Below, one piece after another: positions 1 to 10,300 of a stretch of 64,000 nt of DNA (the stretch's first letter is position 1; every line of letters begins with the position of its first letter). The stretch lies in contig JARUPZ010000020.1 in assembly GCA_031213475.1 (NCBI GenBank), forward strand, positions 1,972,475 through 2,036,474. The letters run 5' to 3'. Origin of the DNA: Nereocystis luetkeana. Lineage: Eukaryota; Sar; Phaeophyceae; Laminariales; Laminariaceae. Position numbers and translations under genes: made by a program. Under the pieces are notes generated by a model. The model was given only the letters and a program-made list of their open reading frames with translations. It made no database searches and was not told the DNA's origin.

Positions 1-528
1 GAAAATCTGGAATATTATGTTTTTTCGCGATTTGTTTAGGAAATTATTGGGAAAAAACCTCTCTGATAAGAATGACCTTATATAACAAGAAAAGGCCACG
101 CTCCTCTTGGAAGACGCTACGCAAGGAGTGGGATTAAGAAATCATGATCAACGGCGAGCGCTATGATGCGTACACTAAACCCCACCAGAGCATACACACA
201 AATAATACTCTACATATATGAACAGCGAGGTCTAGGGTTTGTTCCAGGCTTTGATATCACAATTTACATATCACGCAGCGCTTTGTCTCAGGAGGACGCA
301 AACTAAAAAAATAAGCAAAAAAACGGATATGGCCCGGGGAGTTGCTTTACTGCTGGCTGCCTTACCACGACCATCTGTGGTGTTGGTGTTTTCATTGCGG
401 GCGATCCGAAACCAAACCCGCAGTTTATAGTTGCCTCTAAATCGGCGGCTTATCGATGCACATTTTAATATGCTTCGCACATTGTTAAAGGTACGAGTAG
501 GTGTTACTTGTTGGCGAGCCCGTATACA

Positions 529-684
529 TGCAGTAGTAGTAGTAGTAGTAGTATTACGGGGGGCCATAGTTAATAGGACCAAATATTGTTAGTAAAAATG
601 GTTAAATATATAGGTTTTATGTATACCATAGGTCCTGTTAACTATGGTCCCCCGTAATAGTAGCAGTAGTAGTAATAGCAGTAG

Positions 685-746
<62 letters not shown>

Positions 747-766
747 CTAGTAGTACTAGTAGTAGC

Positions 767-808
<42 letters not shown>
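529..808 (+). repeat. AGT trinucleotide microsatellite split by an M1 MITE
   Basis: AGT units run to the left edge of the M1 copy at 554 and resume after 657 up to about 808. The apparent poly-Ser reading frame here is only the repeat. Confidence 0.95.
554..657 (+). mobile_element. M1 MITE copy 1
   Basis: Near-perfect palindromic ends TTACGGGG and CCCCGTAA, flanked by TA on both sides. The core reads AAATATTGTTAGTAAAAATG. It is inserted inside the AGT microsatellite. This copy serves as the reference sequence for the family. Confidence 0.9.
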
Positions 809-810
<2 letters not shown>

Positions 811-825
811 CCCCTCAATAATAGT

Positions 826-985
826 GCCGCCTGCCCGCTATATTGCCGGTGAAATGGCTTGACACGGGTGGGATCAACCAGTGTGGCAGTGTGCGGGGTA
901 ATTAGTGCCGGTTGCCGCTACATAGTGCCGGTATAGTTGGCTGGCACACACCGGCACTATAGAGGGACCGGCACTACTGTGCCTG
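826..985. repeat. Cluster of AGTGCCGG words in both orientations
   Basis: AGTGCCGG-type octamers recur near 826, 905 and 922 and as reverse complements near 955 and 968. The last ones form a hairpin of the type CATAGTGCCGGT...ACCGGCACTATAG. Function unknown; it may be the end of an unrecognised TIR element. Confidence 0.5.
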
Positions 986-1002
986 GTGTAAGTATGTATC
1001 TA

Positions 1003-1118
1003 TTTCGGGGGACCACAATAATTAGGACCAAATGTTGTGAGTAAAAATAGGTAAATACCCTGGTATAGAGGTTTTCGTGTATACCATAGATAGGCCCTAT
1101 TAACTATGGTCCCCCGTG
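1003..1118 (+). mobile_element. M1 MITE copy 2 (diverged)
   Basis: TTTCGGGGG... to ...CCCCCGTGA with TA on both sides. Its interior carries TACCCTGGTA where other copies read TATA, a 6-nt variant of the scar discussed in the findings. Confidence 0.8.
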
Positions 1119-1754
1119 ATAGATGCGACGAAAACCACCCGGCGAGGTCAAGTTAACGTCCTCCATAGGAACCTACAGAAGTTACGTATAGCGGGCTAAG
1201 ATATGACCACAGTGAGAATTGCGATATTATCAAGCGCCTGTCTACAACAAGCAGTCGTAGTAGTAAGAGAGTCGTGCAGCTAGCTGCTGCTGCAGCGAAA
1301 AAAGCAGCACGAGTATCGGCATGATCTGCGCTTGCGTGCTGCGCAGTAGTTCCTTACCAGGTACATTGCAGGTCGGCAAAGCTTCCCCCTATAACCTGCT
1401 GCTGTTAATAGCAGCCCCCCGGCTGTTTCGTGTGGGCAGCGGTGGCGAGGTGTTTTATATATTCACCCCCGCGGGAGAATAATATAAAAAAAAAAAGGTA
1501 CCAAACTCAGCACAAAAAAAAAGGTACTAAACTGTACGTTGTCGGCTCTAAAAGGGGTGACTCTTCATCATAATAATGCTGGTACCCATCAGTCTGCGTA
1601 CAGTAGGCTACTGTATGTTGTACAGTAGCTATTAATAGCAGCACTAAATATATATATATGTACCGGAATAAAAGGTTTATATGCATATTAATAGTCAATG
1701 TGAACGGTCCTATACTCCGTATTATATTTCCGAGCAGAGTGGTACGTGTTGTAT

Positions 1755-1870
1755 GGATTATTTATGGGTTTCCTTGTTTCTGAGGTTTTCTTCTGTCGGG
1801 AAAGTTATTAGTGATCCATGTTGAAGATCATGCTGCACATTGTCGGATGGCAAGAGAAATGATAATTATT
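1755..1870 (-). mobile_element. Family C short interspersed repeat
   Basis: The reverse complement matches the copies at 20797 and 25070 over about 105 bp (conserved word CATCCGACAATGTGCAGCAT). The end near 1860 runs into an ATT-rich microsatellite, as in the other copies. This is SINE-like, but no internal promoter is obvious within the shared part. Confidence 0.75.
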
Positions 1871-1885
1871 ATTATTTTCCCCTCC

Positions 1886-1955
1886 TGTAGCTCAGTATAA
1901 ATAGGTAACACCATCACATCTGACGTCGTCCAGGTCACGGGTTCGAACCTTACTT
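1886..1955 (+). repeat. tRNA-like A-box/B-box sequence (pseudo-tRNA or SINE head)
   Basis: TAGCTCAGTA resembles an A box and GGGTTCGAACC is a perfect B box about 50 bases later, as in a pol III internal promoter. No seven-base acceptor stem can be formed and the T-stem is broken, so this is not a functional tRNA. A second A-box-like TATAGCTCAGTAGGC lies at about 2170. Confidence 0.55.
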
Positions 1956-2563
1956 CGAACGTTTCTTTTTTTGTAGAAACGCTTGCGCGTGCATCCATCC
2001 CTCAAAACACATCTCCCTGGTTCCCCAGGTAATGAAACGAAGCGGGTAGGTCAGCGTACAGACGTGTACGGTTCCGACGCCCCAAAGATCCCGCCGTTCA
2101 GAGGGGGGGAGAGTGTTCTAAGGATTTTACGCTGGGTTGCTGGGTATATAGTCGATCGATATTTTACCCCTATAGCTCAGTAGGCAATTATTAATACCAT
2201 CAACATGCATACATACGTAGGTTATGATATCCCCTCCACAAACCAACATGAATAGTGCCCCTATTCACAACAAAAACACCAATAAAAGCCTTGCAATAAA
2301 CGATCACGTGCACCGTGCAAAGCGCCTTTCTTGGGGTATCAAAGAAATTTAGATACACACCTCCTCCTCTACCTGCTGGTGTGCGGCGGTATATCTCTTC
2401 TTAAACGTCGGCCCAAAGCCCGACCCAACCCCCGACCCCAACCCCCAAAACCCTATTATAACGCCCTAACCCCTGACCCCAACACCCTCGCTATACTAAC
2501 CGCCGTGTTACACAACATGTATGTGCTGTATGTATAAGTGTGACCAGATATCAACACACACCC

Positions 2564-2664
2564 TTAACCCGTTTAGAACCGCAGTCCCGTTTTGGGGACA
2601 AAACACTTTTTTGGGGATTAGAGTGGATTGCCCCCCCAAACAGGAGACTGCAGTACTAAAAGGA
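2564..2664 (+). mobile_element. M2 MITE
   Basis: Begins TTAACCCGTTTAGAACCGCAG; the right end CTGCAGTACTAAAAGG is the inverted counterpart. Only the left TTAA is intact. Confidence 0.8.
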
Positions 2665-2948
2665 TCGAGGTGAATTTTCAAGTTTTGCCTTTCTTTTTCG
2701 ACAGCAGGGCGAGAGAGTGCAAACAAAAACGCCGAGCGAGAGACGCGTCTGTCTGTGAAACAATAACCTCGACGAGATCTTATTCCCGATGCCGCCTTTT
2801 CCATTCGTGTGCGCGCCCGCCCACCCCCCTCCCCGGTTTTTGGGTTTTTTGGAGAACCCGCGTCTGAAATTCATTCCAGAGGGGGGGTGTTTATATCTAT
2901 CTGGCGTGTTATTTATACGGTAAAACCCACGTCTCATCGGGTCCAGAA

Positions 2949-3064
2949 TACGGGGACCATATATAGTCAATAGGACCTATGGTATATATATATAAAAACC
3001 TATATATATAACCGTTTTTACTAACAATCTTTGGTCCTGTTAACTATTAACAGGGTCCCCCGTA
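2949..3064 (+). mobile_element. M1 MITE copy 3
   Basis: TACGGGGACC at the left and GGTCCCCCGTA at the right, with the typical core. The ends are eroded and a small TA expansion sits inside. Confidence 0.8.
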
Positions 3065-4177
3065 CGTAGTTGTATAGCAGGAGGAGTTGGGCGAATCAAG
3101 GGGGGTCAAACGTGAAGCAACGATATCTCACAGAGGAGAGAAGAGTCTCTCAGAAAAATCCTCGTTGACAAGTTTGTTCGTCATTCCGGTATATCGCCAC
3201 TCATCGATCAGCCAAGCAAGTTTTTTTTTGTCGATGACGGCACATTTCTTCTTCTAAACAATCCTCGAACATAACACTATAACACGCCTCATTGCCACGT
3301 CGTCCCAGACCCATCCCAACCCTGACCCTAACCCCTGCGAGACTTTGGGGGGCGCGGCGTCGGCAGGAGGAGCGGTCGCACGGCTCCGCCGCGCGCGTTC
3401 CGGCCGGCGTTTCGGCGTTTCGGCCAAAATTAGAGCGGCAGGCCGAAAGATATGTGCGTGCACAGCAGTATTAATGGTAAGTACCATCATCAGATCACCT
3501 GGAAGAGATCATATATACCTGGTATGTAGTAGTACCACAGCTATGATGTCATGTCCATAGGTAATGTTCCTCTTCCCAGGGATGGGGGAGAGGTTCGGGA
3601 CCGTTCCCGAAGTTCTTCGTGGAAATCAACCATTTTAAATTTACCCCGCTTTATTTTTGTCCAATAAACTGGTACAAATATCACCCTTGCTCCTTCATAG
3701 CACAGCCAGCAGCCTCACACACTGCTGCCTCTGCGTAGCTGCGGTTGTTGCTGCTCGAGTCCACGGCTTGGTCCTACACAGGTAGCCCCTTGAGCTCGAC
3801 CACCTCCGGCGAACGCACTCTCACCGCGCAGGCGCTATCTATGCAGGCAGAGGTACGGCGGCGTTGGGTCTCGATTTATATGTAGGTGGTACCAGGCACC
3901 ACAATGACCGTAAAAATAGGACTCGTTTGTAGTCTAATGTCGATATAAAACATGAATTATTTTCAAGACCATAGACCCCTGCAGTCAGGTTACGAAGTAC
4001 CAGGTACCTGGTATGCGACTTGAGAATCCTCCCTCCAAGCTTCCTACCTACCCTGTACCAACACCAGCGGCTGCCGACGGCCTTCGCAGGTGAAAGTAGC
4101 ATCCCTACCCGTATTTCCCTACCCGTCTCTCCCTTGGCTAGGACGCTACTGATCGTACGAAGACCAGCGCGAGAAGC

Positions 4178-4355
4178 ATGAGTTTGCTGGACGTGCAGAG
4201 CGAGCAACTCGCGGTCAAGCTTCAAAAGGAGGCAGACGCACGCCAAGGCATCTTCGACATAATTGAAGGCACAGAGGAGAGCCACGGTAGCCAAGGTGCC
4301 CGCTCGAGCGCTGACTTCTCTGCTCCCGGCGAGGCGCCCAGCACGGCGCAACCGT

Positions 4356-4388
<33 letters not shown>

Positions 4389-4399
4389 CAGCAGCGCAG
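4178..4399 (+). CDS. RIOK3-like exon 1
   Basis: The ATG at 4178 is chosen because MSLLDVQSEQLA aligns with the start of the conserved N-terminus of animal RIOK3. The exon ends in a poly-Ala run (AGC repeat) at CAG|GTTTGTG, phase 0. Confidence 0.85.
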
Positions 4400-7300
4400 G
4401 TTTGTGATCTGTCTGCGTGATTCTTGCCATCGCCCACGCGTAGTTTGTAGTTTAGAGTTGTTGTGTGTAGTGTTCTGTGTTCGAGTTTTCCCGCACCGTG
4501 TGTACTCTCACAAATAGAGCATGCAAACGGTCCTTACATTTCCGTTTTCAGTACAGCAGTAGCTGCGTCCCCCCGCCCCCCCCCCCCACCACGAGTTGAC
4601 GCGGCTTGGCTGAGCACAAAGCTGCTGCTGTTGCTGCTGCTGGTGGTACTGGTACTCCGCTCGTGCGTGGCACCAGCTACTACTACCGGAGGTACTGGCA
4701 TACAGTAACCATTAATAGAGCCAATGAACCCTATACATAATACCGGTATACTGGAGCCAATACCTTGTGACGTTTCAGTGCACGAAATGGTACTTCTTTT
4801 TTTCTTTTCTTTTTTTTCTCTCATCCCATTCATTATCTTCGCAAATATTCTCTCTCTCCTTCCAACTCGTAACTCAGATCCGGGGTCACATAGCAGGCTC
4901 TTCTCCCCCCTTCCCGCTACGGTACGTGCCTTCATTTTTTATCGCGAGAAGATTTCAGCCTTTTCTTGCCTCGTCGACTCGCATCGAATTGGTACTGGCC
5001 GACATCAATTGGAAGTTGAGCCTGCTGCAAGTATTGTCGTCTCGTCCAGGGGAGCGTCAACGGGAGTCACCGGCCAGTACAGAGTCATTCGCTAGGGAAA
5101 TCATGGAAAACGCGCGAACGGTTCACGCAGCTTGCAAAGTTGAAGTATCGACCGATCTGCCGATCGGTTGAACTCACAGCTGGCGCACTTTTTCAGCCCT
5201 TCATTAAACAGCAGTATATACTGCTGTTGGTAACCCCAAGGTCTAAATTGTCCGTCATCGCTCACAACAGAGCGGCAGTACAGATGCAGGCACAACTTTA
5301 GTAGAACTGCGGTACAGCGGTATGAGCACGCAGCAGTATGTACAGCAGCACAGCAGCAGTATATACCAGCTGCAATTACAGTAGTCACGATACGAAGCCA
5401 TTGCTGTTAGGATATTTACGTGGGCATCCCAACCCGAGAAAAACAACACCCCATCAAAGAACCAGCGGGTCTCCCATCAAACCTTATACATTTTTAGCAC
5501 CGCAGTCCCGTTCCGGGGACAAACTACTTAGAATTTGGCTGGTGTTTCCCCAAAACGAGACTGCGGTACTAAATGGGTTAACACCCCCCTCCTCCCCCTC
5601 CCCTCCCCATCAACCCCCCCCCCCCCCCCTCCCCCGCTCCCCTCCAGCCCACCACACCCCCACCCGCCCTAGGAGCCTGGGGAACTCCCGGACGAAGCGC
5701 TGCCGACCTCCTGCGCTCGGCCAACCCCTCTCCTCCGCAGAAGAACGCCAACGAAAGCGTGGAAAACCGGACGCAAACATCAACCTCGCCTGGTGCTAGC
5801 ACCACCACCTCCTCCACCAACACAGCCGACGGCGCTAGTCTGTCGGCGGTGACTCCCATAAGCGCCAGCGCCGTAAAGGTGCTGGTGGGGATGGGTATTG
5901 AGGAGGGGTGGGCGGCGGCGGCGTTGAGAAGATGTGGGGGGTCGGACGTGAGCAGGTCGGTTGATTTTTGCTTCTCGCATGACATGGCTCGTCTGGCTCA
6001 GGAAGATGCGTCCTCGGGGGCTTCTCTCTGCGCTTTGAAGGTGAGGGTGGGGGGCTGGGGTAGTGGGGTCGGGAGTGGGTTTGTAGTTGGGCAGGGAGCG
6101 GCGTAGGGGGGGGGGGGGGGGAGGGGGGGGTACTCACATCATGCATGGGCCGTAGTCGTTGTTGTTGTTCTCGCATTAACTCACAATTCAATGCAGTCCG
6201 TGGTCGCAGGACAGGCTCCAATAACTCTGGAATGGAAGAAATACCTCAAGTAAAAAACAGAGGCAAAAACAAAAAACAAGCATACGCACTCCACCACTGC
6301 GGGCACCAGGGAAGCAAAAAGGAGACTATTAATGGCAGACAAAAACCTAAAAAAGAAGATGAAGCGAAGCAAAAAGAAACAAAACAAAACAAAAACAGAC
6401 GCAGATAGCAAAACGCAAAAAAAGGCAAAACGAACCTTACTAACAAAGACACAAAGAGGTACAAACGGGAATGAAAGAAAAATGACAAAAAAGAAGGGAC
6501 AAAAAAAGCGATAATCACGGGCGGGGGGGAAAGAAAATACGAAAGGCAGGCACTGGAGCATACAGCACACGCAAAGTTGCCCAGGTGGCACCATGCTAGT
6601 TACTTGGGTCCCAAAGAAGGGAGTGCATCATGACGATGATGGCCGTAACCAGGCTTCAGTCTGTTGGGCAGACCGCCTCAGTCGTGTGACCATGGGAGGG
6701 GGGGCGTACTCATTGGTTGCTTGCCGTGATCCGTGTGACCATTAACCGCGCACCCCTCTCGAGACGGAGTGGGGAGGAGGAGGAGGGGGGGGGGGGGGGT
6801 ACTCAACTGATATCCATAGCCATAGCCGTATGACCGTAGTCCCTCGCGTCCTTACAATGTCGGGGCGGAATACGTCGGGCTTTCACCGTTCGGGCAGAGA
6901 ACTTGCTTGCACCAAACTCAAGGCCATGAGGTGCGCTTGAAGGGTGAGCTGCATCCTTCTAAGAACCGCTCGTCAGGCGGTCTTCGGTGCCTTGTGCGTA
7001 CTTTCAAGCGTATGGATGACGGCATCGAATGTATGGAGGGGGCGGGAGTGGGGGGGGGGGGTGGAGGGATAGTGGTGTTAGTGGTAGTAGGGGTAGTAGT
7101 GATGGTGGTAGTGGTGGTGGTGGTGGAGGTAGTAGTGGTGGTGGTAGTAGTAGTGGTGAACACCCCATCAAGACCCCCCCCCCCTTCATACGACGACGGC
7201 CATGCATGATATTGAGTACCCCCCCCCCCCCCCCCCTCCCACCCCTGCCTGTCTCCCTGCCCCCCCCCTCCCCCCCGCCGCCCTCCCTGCCTTCCCTCCC

Positions 7301-10300
7301 CCCCCCCCCCCCTGCCTCCCACCCCTCTCTGCCTCCGCCCCTCCCTCTCCTGCTTCCCTCCCACCCCTCCCTCCCTCCCACCCCTCCCTCCCCCCCACCC
7401 CTCCCGAACGTTAGCCGGATGCTGACGGAGACATGGCGTTTGCGTTGGCACTAGAAGAAGAAGAGAAGAGGGTCTTCGAGGCGAGGCGCTCGGCTGCCGC
7501 GGCCGCCGCTAGAAGGTCTACCGAGGAAGGCACTTTCGGGTCCAAGATTAGATTCGCCACCTCCACCGCTTCCTCCTCCTCCGCCGCCTATAGTGCTGGC
7601 GGTGGTGATAGTGGCGCCGGTTCCACTCCGGCTCAGCCACGGCGACGATGGGGAGTTGCAGACGTTGAGGCGTTAGAGGAAGGGAAAGAGAGCCAGCTGT
7701 TTCGAGGTGATGGGCAAGATGAAGAGGAGGAAGGCGCTGGCGATGGTAGTGGCGGTGGTGGGGGTGGTCTCGATGAAGAAGGTGGAGGAGGAGCCGGAGG
7801 AGGGGAGGGGGCGTTTCGAGCGGTCCCCGGGGGCGGGCGGAGAAAGGGGAAGATGCCGCTTTTCAAGAACTCGGCTGGGGAGGTCGTGTCCAAGCACGAC
7901 GCCGTCATTTGTGGCCGGTTGGTACTCTGTTGACGTGTTCTGGGTCGGTTAGGTCCATACTTCACCCTTCAAATGCTGACAAAAATCACCTCCTTTTTCA
8001 GCATCAAATATCAAAACCTCCCAGATTTTCGTCCGCAAAATGCCTGATATTGCTGTTTTTGCGGCATTTTAATTATTTAGGGGTACTTTTTTCAAACCAA
8101 AAGCGACCAACCTCAACCCTCACCGTATAAAACCCTAACCCCTCCCCCCCCCCCCCCCCCCCCCTCCCTGTCCCCCCCCCCCTCCCCCCCCCGTGCGCCC
8201 ATCCCCCATCTCCCCGCCCCCCCCCTGCCAACACTATGCCTGCGTTTTTGTTTTCATCGCGGAGGACAGGATGAACGCTCGGGACGCATCTGACTTCGAG
8301 GGTGTCGGTGACCTCACGGCAGCGGGAGTGCGCCTCGGGAACAGGACCTTCAACAGCCTGAAGCGGGACATCAGAAAGAAGAAGGAGAAGGGCATGGTTG
8401 TGGGAGGGAGGGTGGAGGGGGCGACAAGGTCTACCCAGGAAGGGGTTATGGACCCTCGCACCCGGCTGCTGGTCTTCAAGATGGTTAATGCCGGGGGCCT
8501 GTTGGAGGTGCGGTAGACGTGGGGGAGGGGGGGGGTGGGGGGTGGTGGTGGTAGGTGTTGTGGGGGGGGGTGCTCGATCTCATGCATGGCCGTAGTCGTA
8601 TGGCTATAGACCCTCGCATCCCTGGAGGGCGGGAGTGGGGGGTGGTCTGTGGTGGTGGTGATGGTGTGTGTATGTTTGTGTGTGTTTTTTTTATCCTCCG
8701 GCGCATTGGTAAAAATAAAGCTTAAGCTCACCACACTTACTTCCACGTCCCAATTTCGTGTCGACTGTCAATTTAGCCCATAGTTCCCGTTGAAAGATCA
8801 GAACAGGCTGCTGATACCACTGGCGTTTGGGCATGTTGACCCGACCTGACCCCCGAGAGGAGAGGAGCAGGTGCGGTGGAGATAGCCACCCGGGAGAGTC
8901 AACTCTGCCGAGTAGTGTGTCACTCACTTTTACAACAAAAACCTAGGCTATGAGGCCTTCCCGCCGGACATGGTCCAGTTACGGTCCACCCTACCCGTTG
9001 GGGCGTTGGTGGTAAGGTGGTGTTTTTTGTGGGTGATGTTTGTTGGTGGGGGTGGTGGGGTGGGTGGGTGGGTGATGGCGATGGTGGTGGTGGCTGCGGT
9101 GGCGGTTTTGCCCCCCTTTCTCATTTGTGTATTTGTTTGTCTCTCTTTGCATGGTTCTCTCTCTCCCTTCCCCTACCTGCGCCGCTCTCTTTTTGCTTTT
9201 TCGCTATCGGGATATCCTCCTCTGCACCGGCGATGTTTCCCTCGACAGACCCTTGAACGTTGCGATGGCACTTGCTCTCGTACGAGGTAGCTACTCACAG
9301 CACAAAGTCATACCCCCACCTTTACACTACCCCGCCCCCTCGTCTCTCGATCTCAGGGTATGTAATAGCATCGACGGGTATGGATGGTACTGAGGGGCGG
9401 TATAAGGGCAATACACGCGCGGTGGTAGCTTCTACCCCGTACTACCCGGGTAGTAGCCCGTGCCTGCCCGGGTAGAAACCCGAGCAAAGCACGTATTGGG
9501 CACGATACTGGAGCTAGAACCCCGGGTGGAACGCCCGGTAGGAATCCGGGTAAACACGTGCTTGGCGCGAAATTGGAGCTAAAAACCCGGGTAAAAACCC
9601 TGGGTAAACACGAACTTGGCACGATACTGGAGCTAGAGACCCGGATGAACCTGGCTAGAAACCCGAGTGAACGTGTACTTGGCAGCATACGGGAGCTAAT
9701 AACCCGAATAAATCAGGTAGAAACCCTAGAAACGACGTTAGTTGGCGCGATACTGGAGCTAGAAACCCGGATAATCTGAGGTAGAAACCCGAGTAGACAA
9801 GTACTTGGCACGAAACTGGAGCTAGACACCTCAATAAACGCGGCTATTATTAGAAACCAAAGTTAACTCGTACCTGGCGCGATATTGGAGCTAGAACCCC
9901 CGAGTACTCGAGCCCTCGGCGCGATACTGGAGCTAGAAATCCGGATAAATCCGGCTAGAACCCCGAGTAAACATGTGCTTGGTGCGATACTGCAGCCAGA
10001 AATCCGGAAAAACCCGGGTAAAAACTCGAGTAAACATGTACTTGCGCGATACTAGGTCTTGCACGCCGGGTGGAGACCCGAGTAAACGCTTACCAATTGC
10101 TGTGGCTCGATATATTCTGGAGCAAGCAACCCGAATATACCCGGGTACCGTGCACCACGCAAGATAGCACACCCCCTGAGTAGAAATTTCAGAGCCGAGT
10201 TTCTCCAAAACACGTCTCAAGGACCTGAAGGGCCTGTAGGGCACACGCACCGACAATGGTGGCTTTGGAAAAATCTCGTCGAGATCATCTGTCCGTAGAC

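Larger units (their letters stand above)
1..4177. other. Gene-free 5' region, repeat-rich
   Basis: No reading frame here shows a domain, conserved motif or splice-linked exon. The stretch holds an AGT microsatellite, three M1 MITEs, one M2 MITE, a family C repeat, a tRNA-like A/B-box sequence, and several TACCWGGTA and TATTAATA words. The promoter of the RIOK3-type gene should lie in the last few hundred bases; I see no TATA box or other motif that I would assign. Confidence 0.6.

Noticed and set aside
644-862. Poly-Ser open reading frame
   Set aside because: It is the AGT microsatellite read in one frame; no flanking coding sequence or splice sites.
1886-1960. A functional tRNA gene
   Set aside because: A- and B-box words are present, but no acceptor stem and only a broken T-stem can be drawn.
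2400-2490. Interstitial telomere-like CCCTAA/CCCCAA DNA
   Set aside because: CCCTAACCCC and CCCGACCC words are irregular and C-rich; no run of a fixed telomeric unit.
6918-7451. Long Gly-, Pro- or Arg-rich open frames on both strands
   Set aside because: They follow poly-C/poly-G and GTG repeats and appear in several frames at once; only the exon from 7415 has family support.
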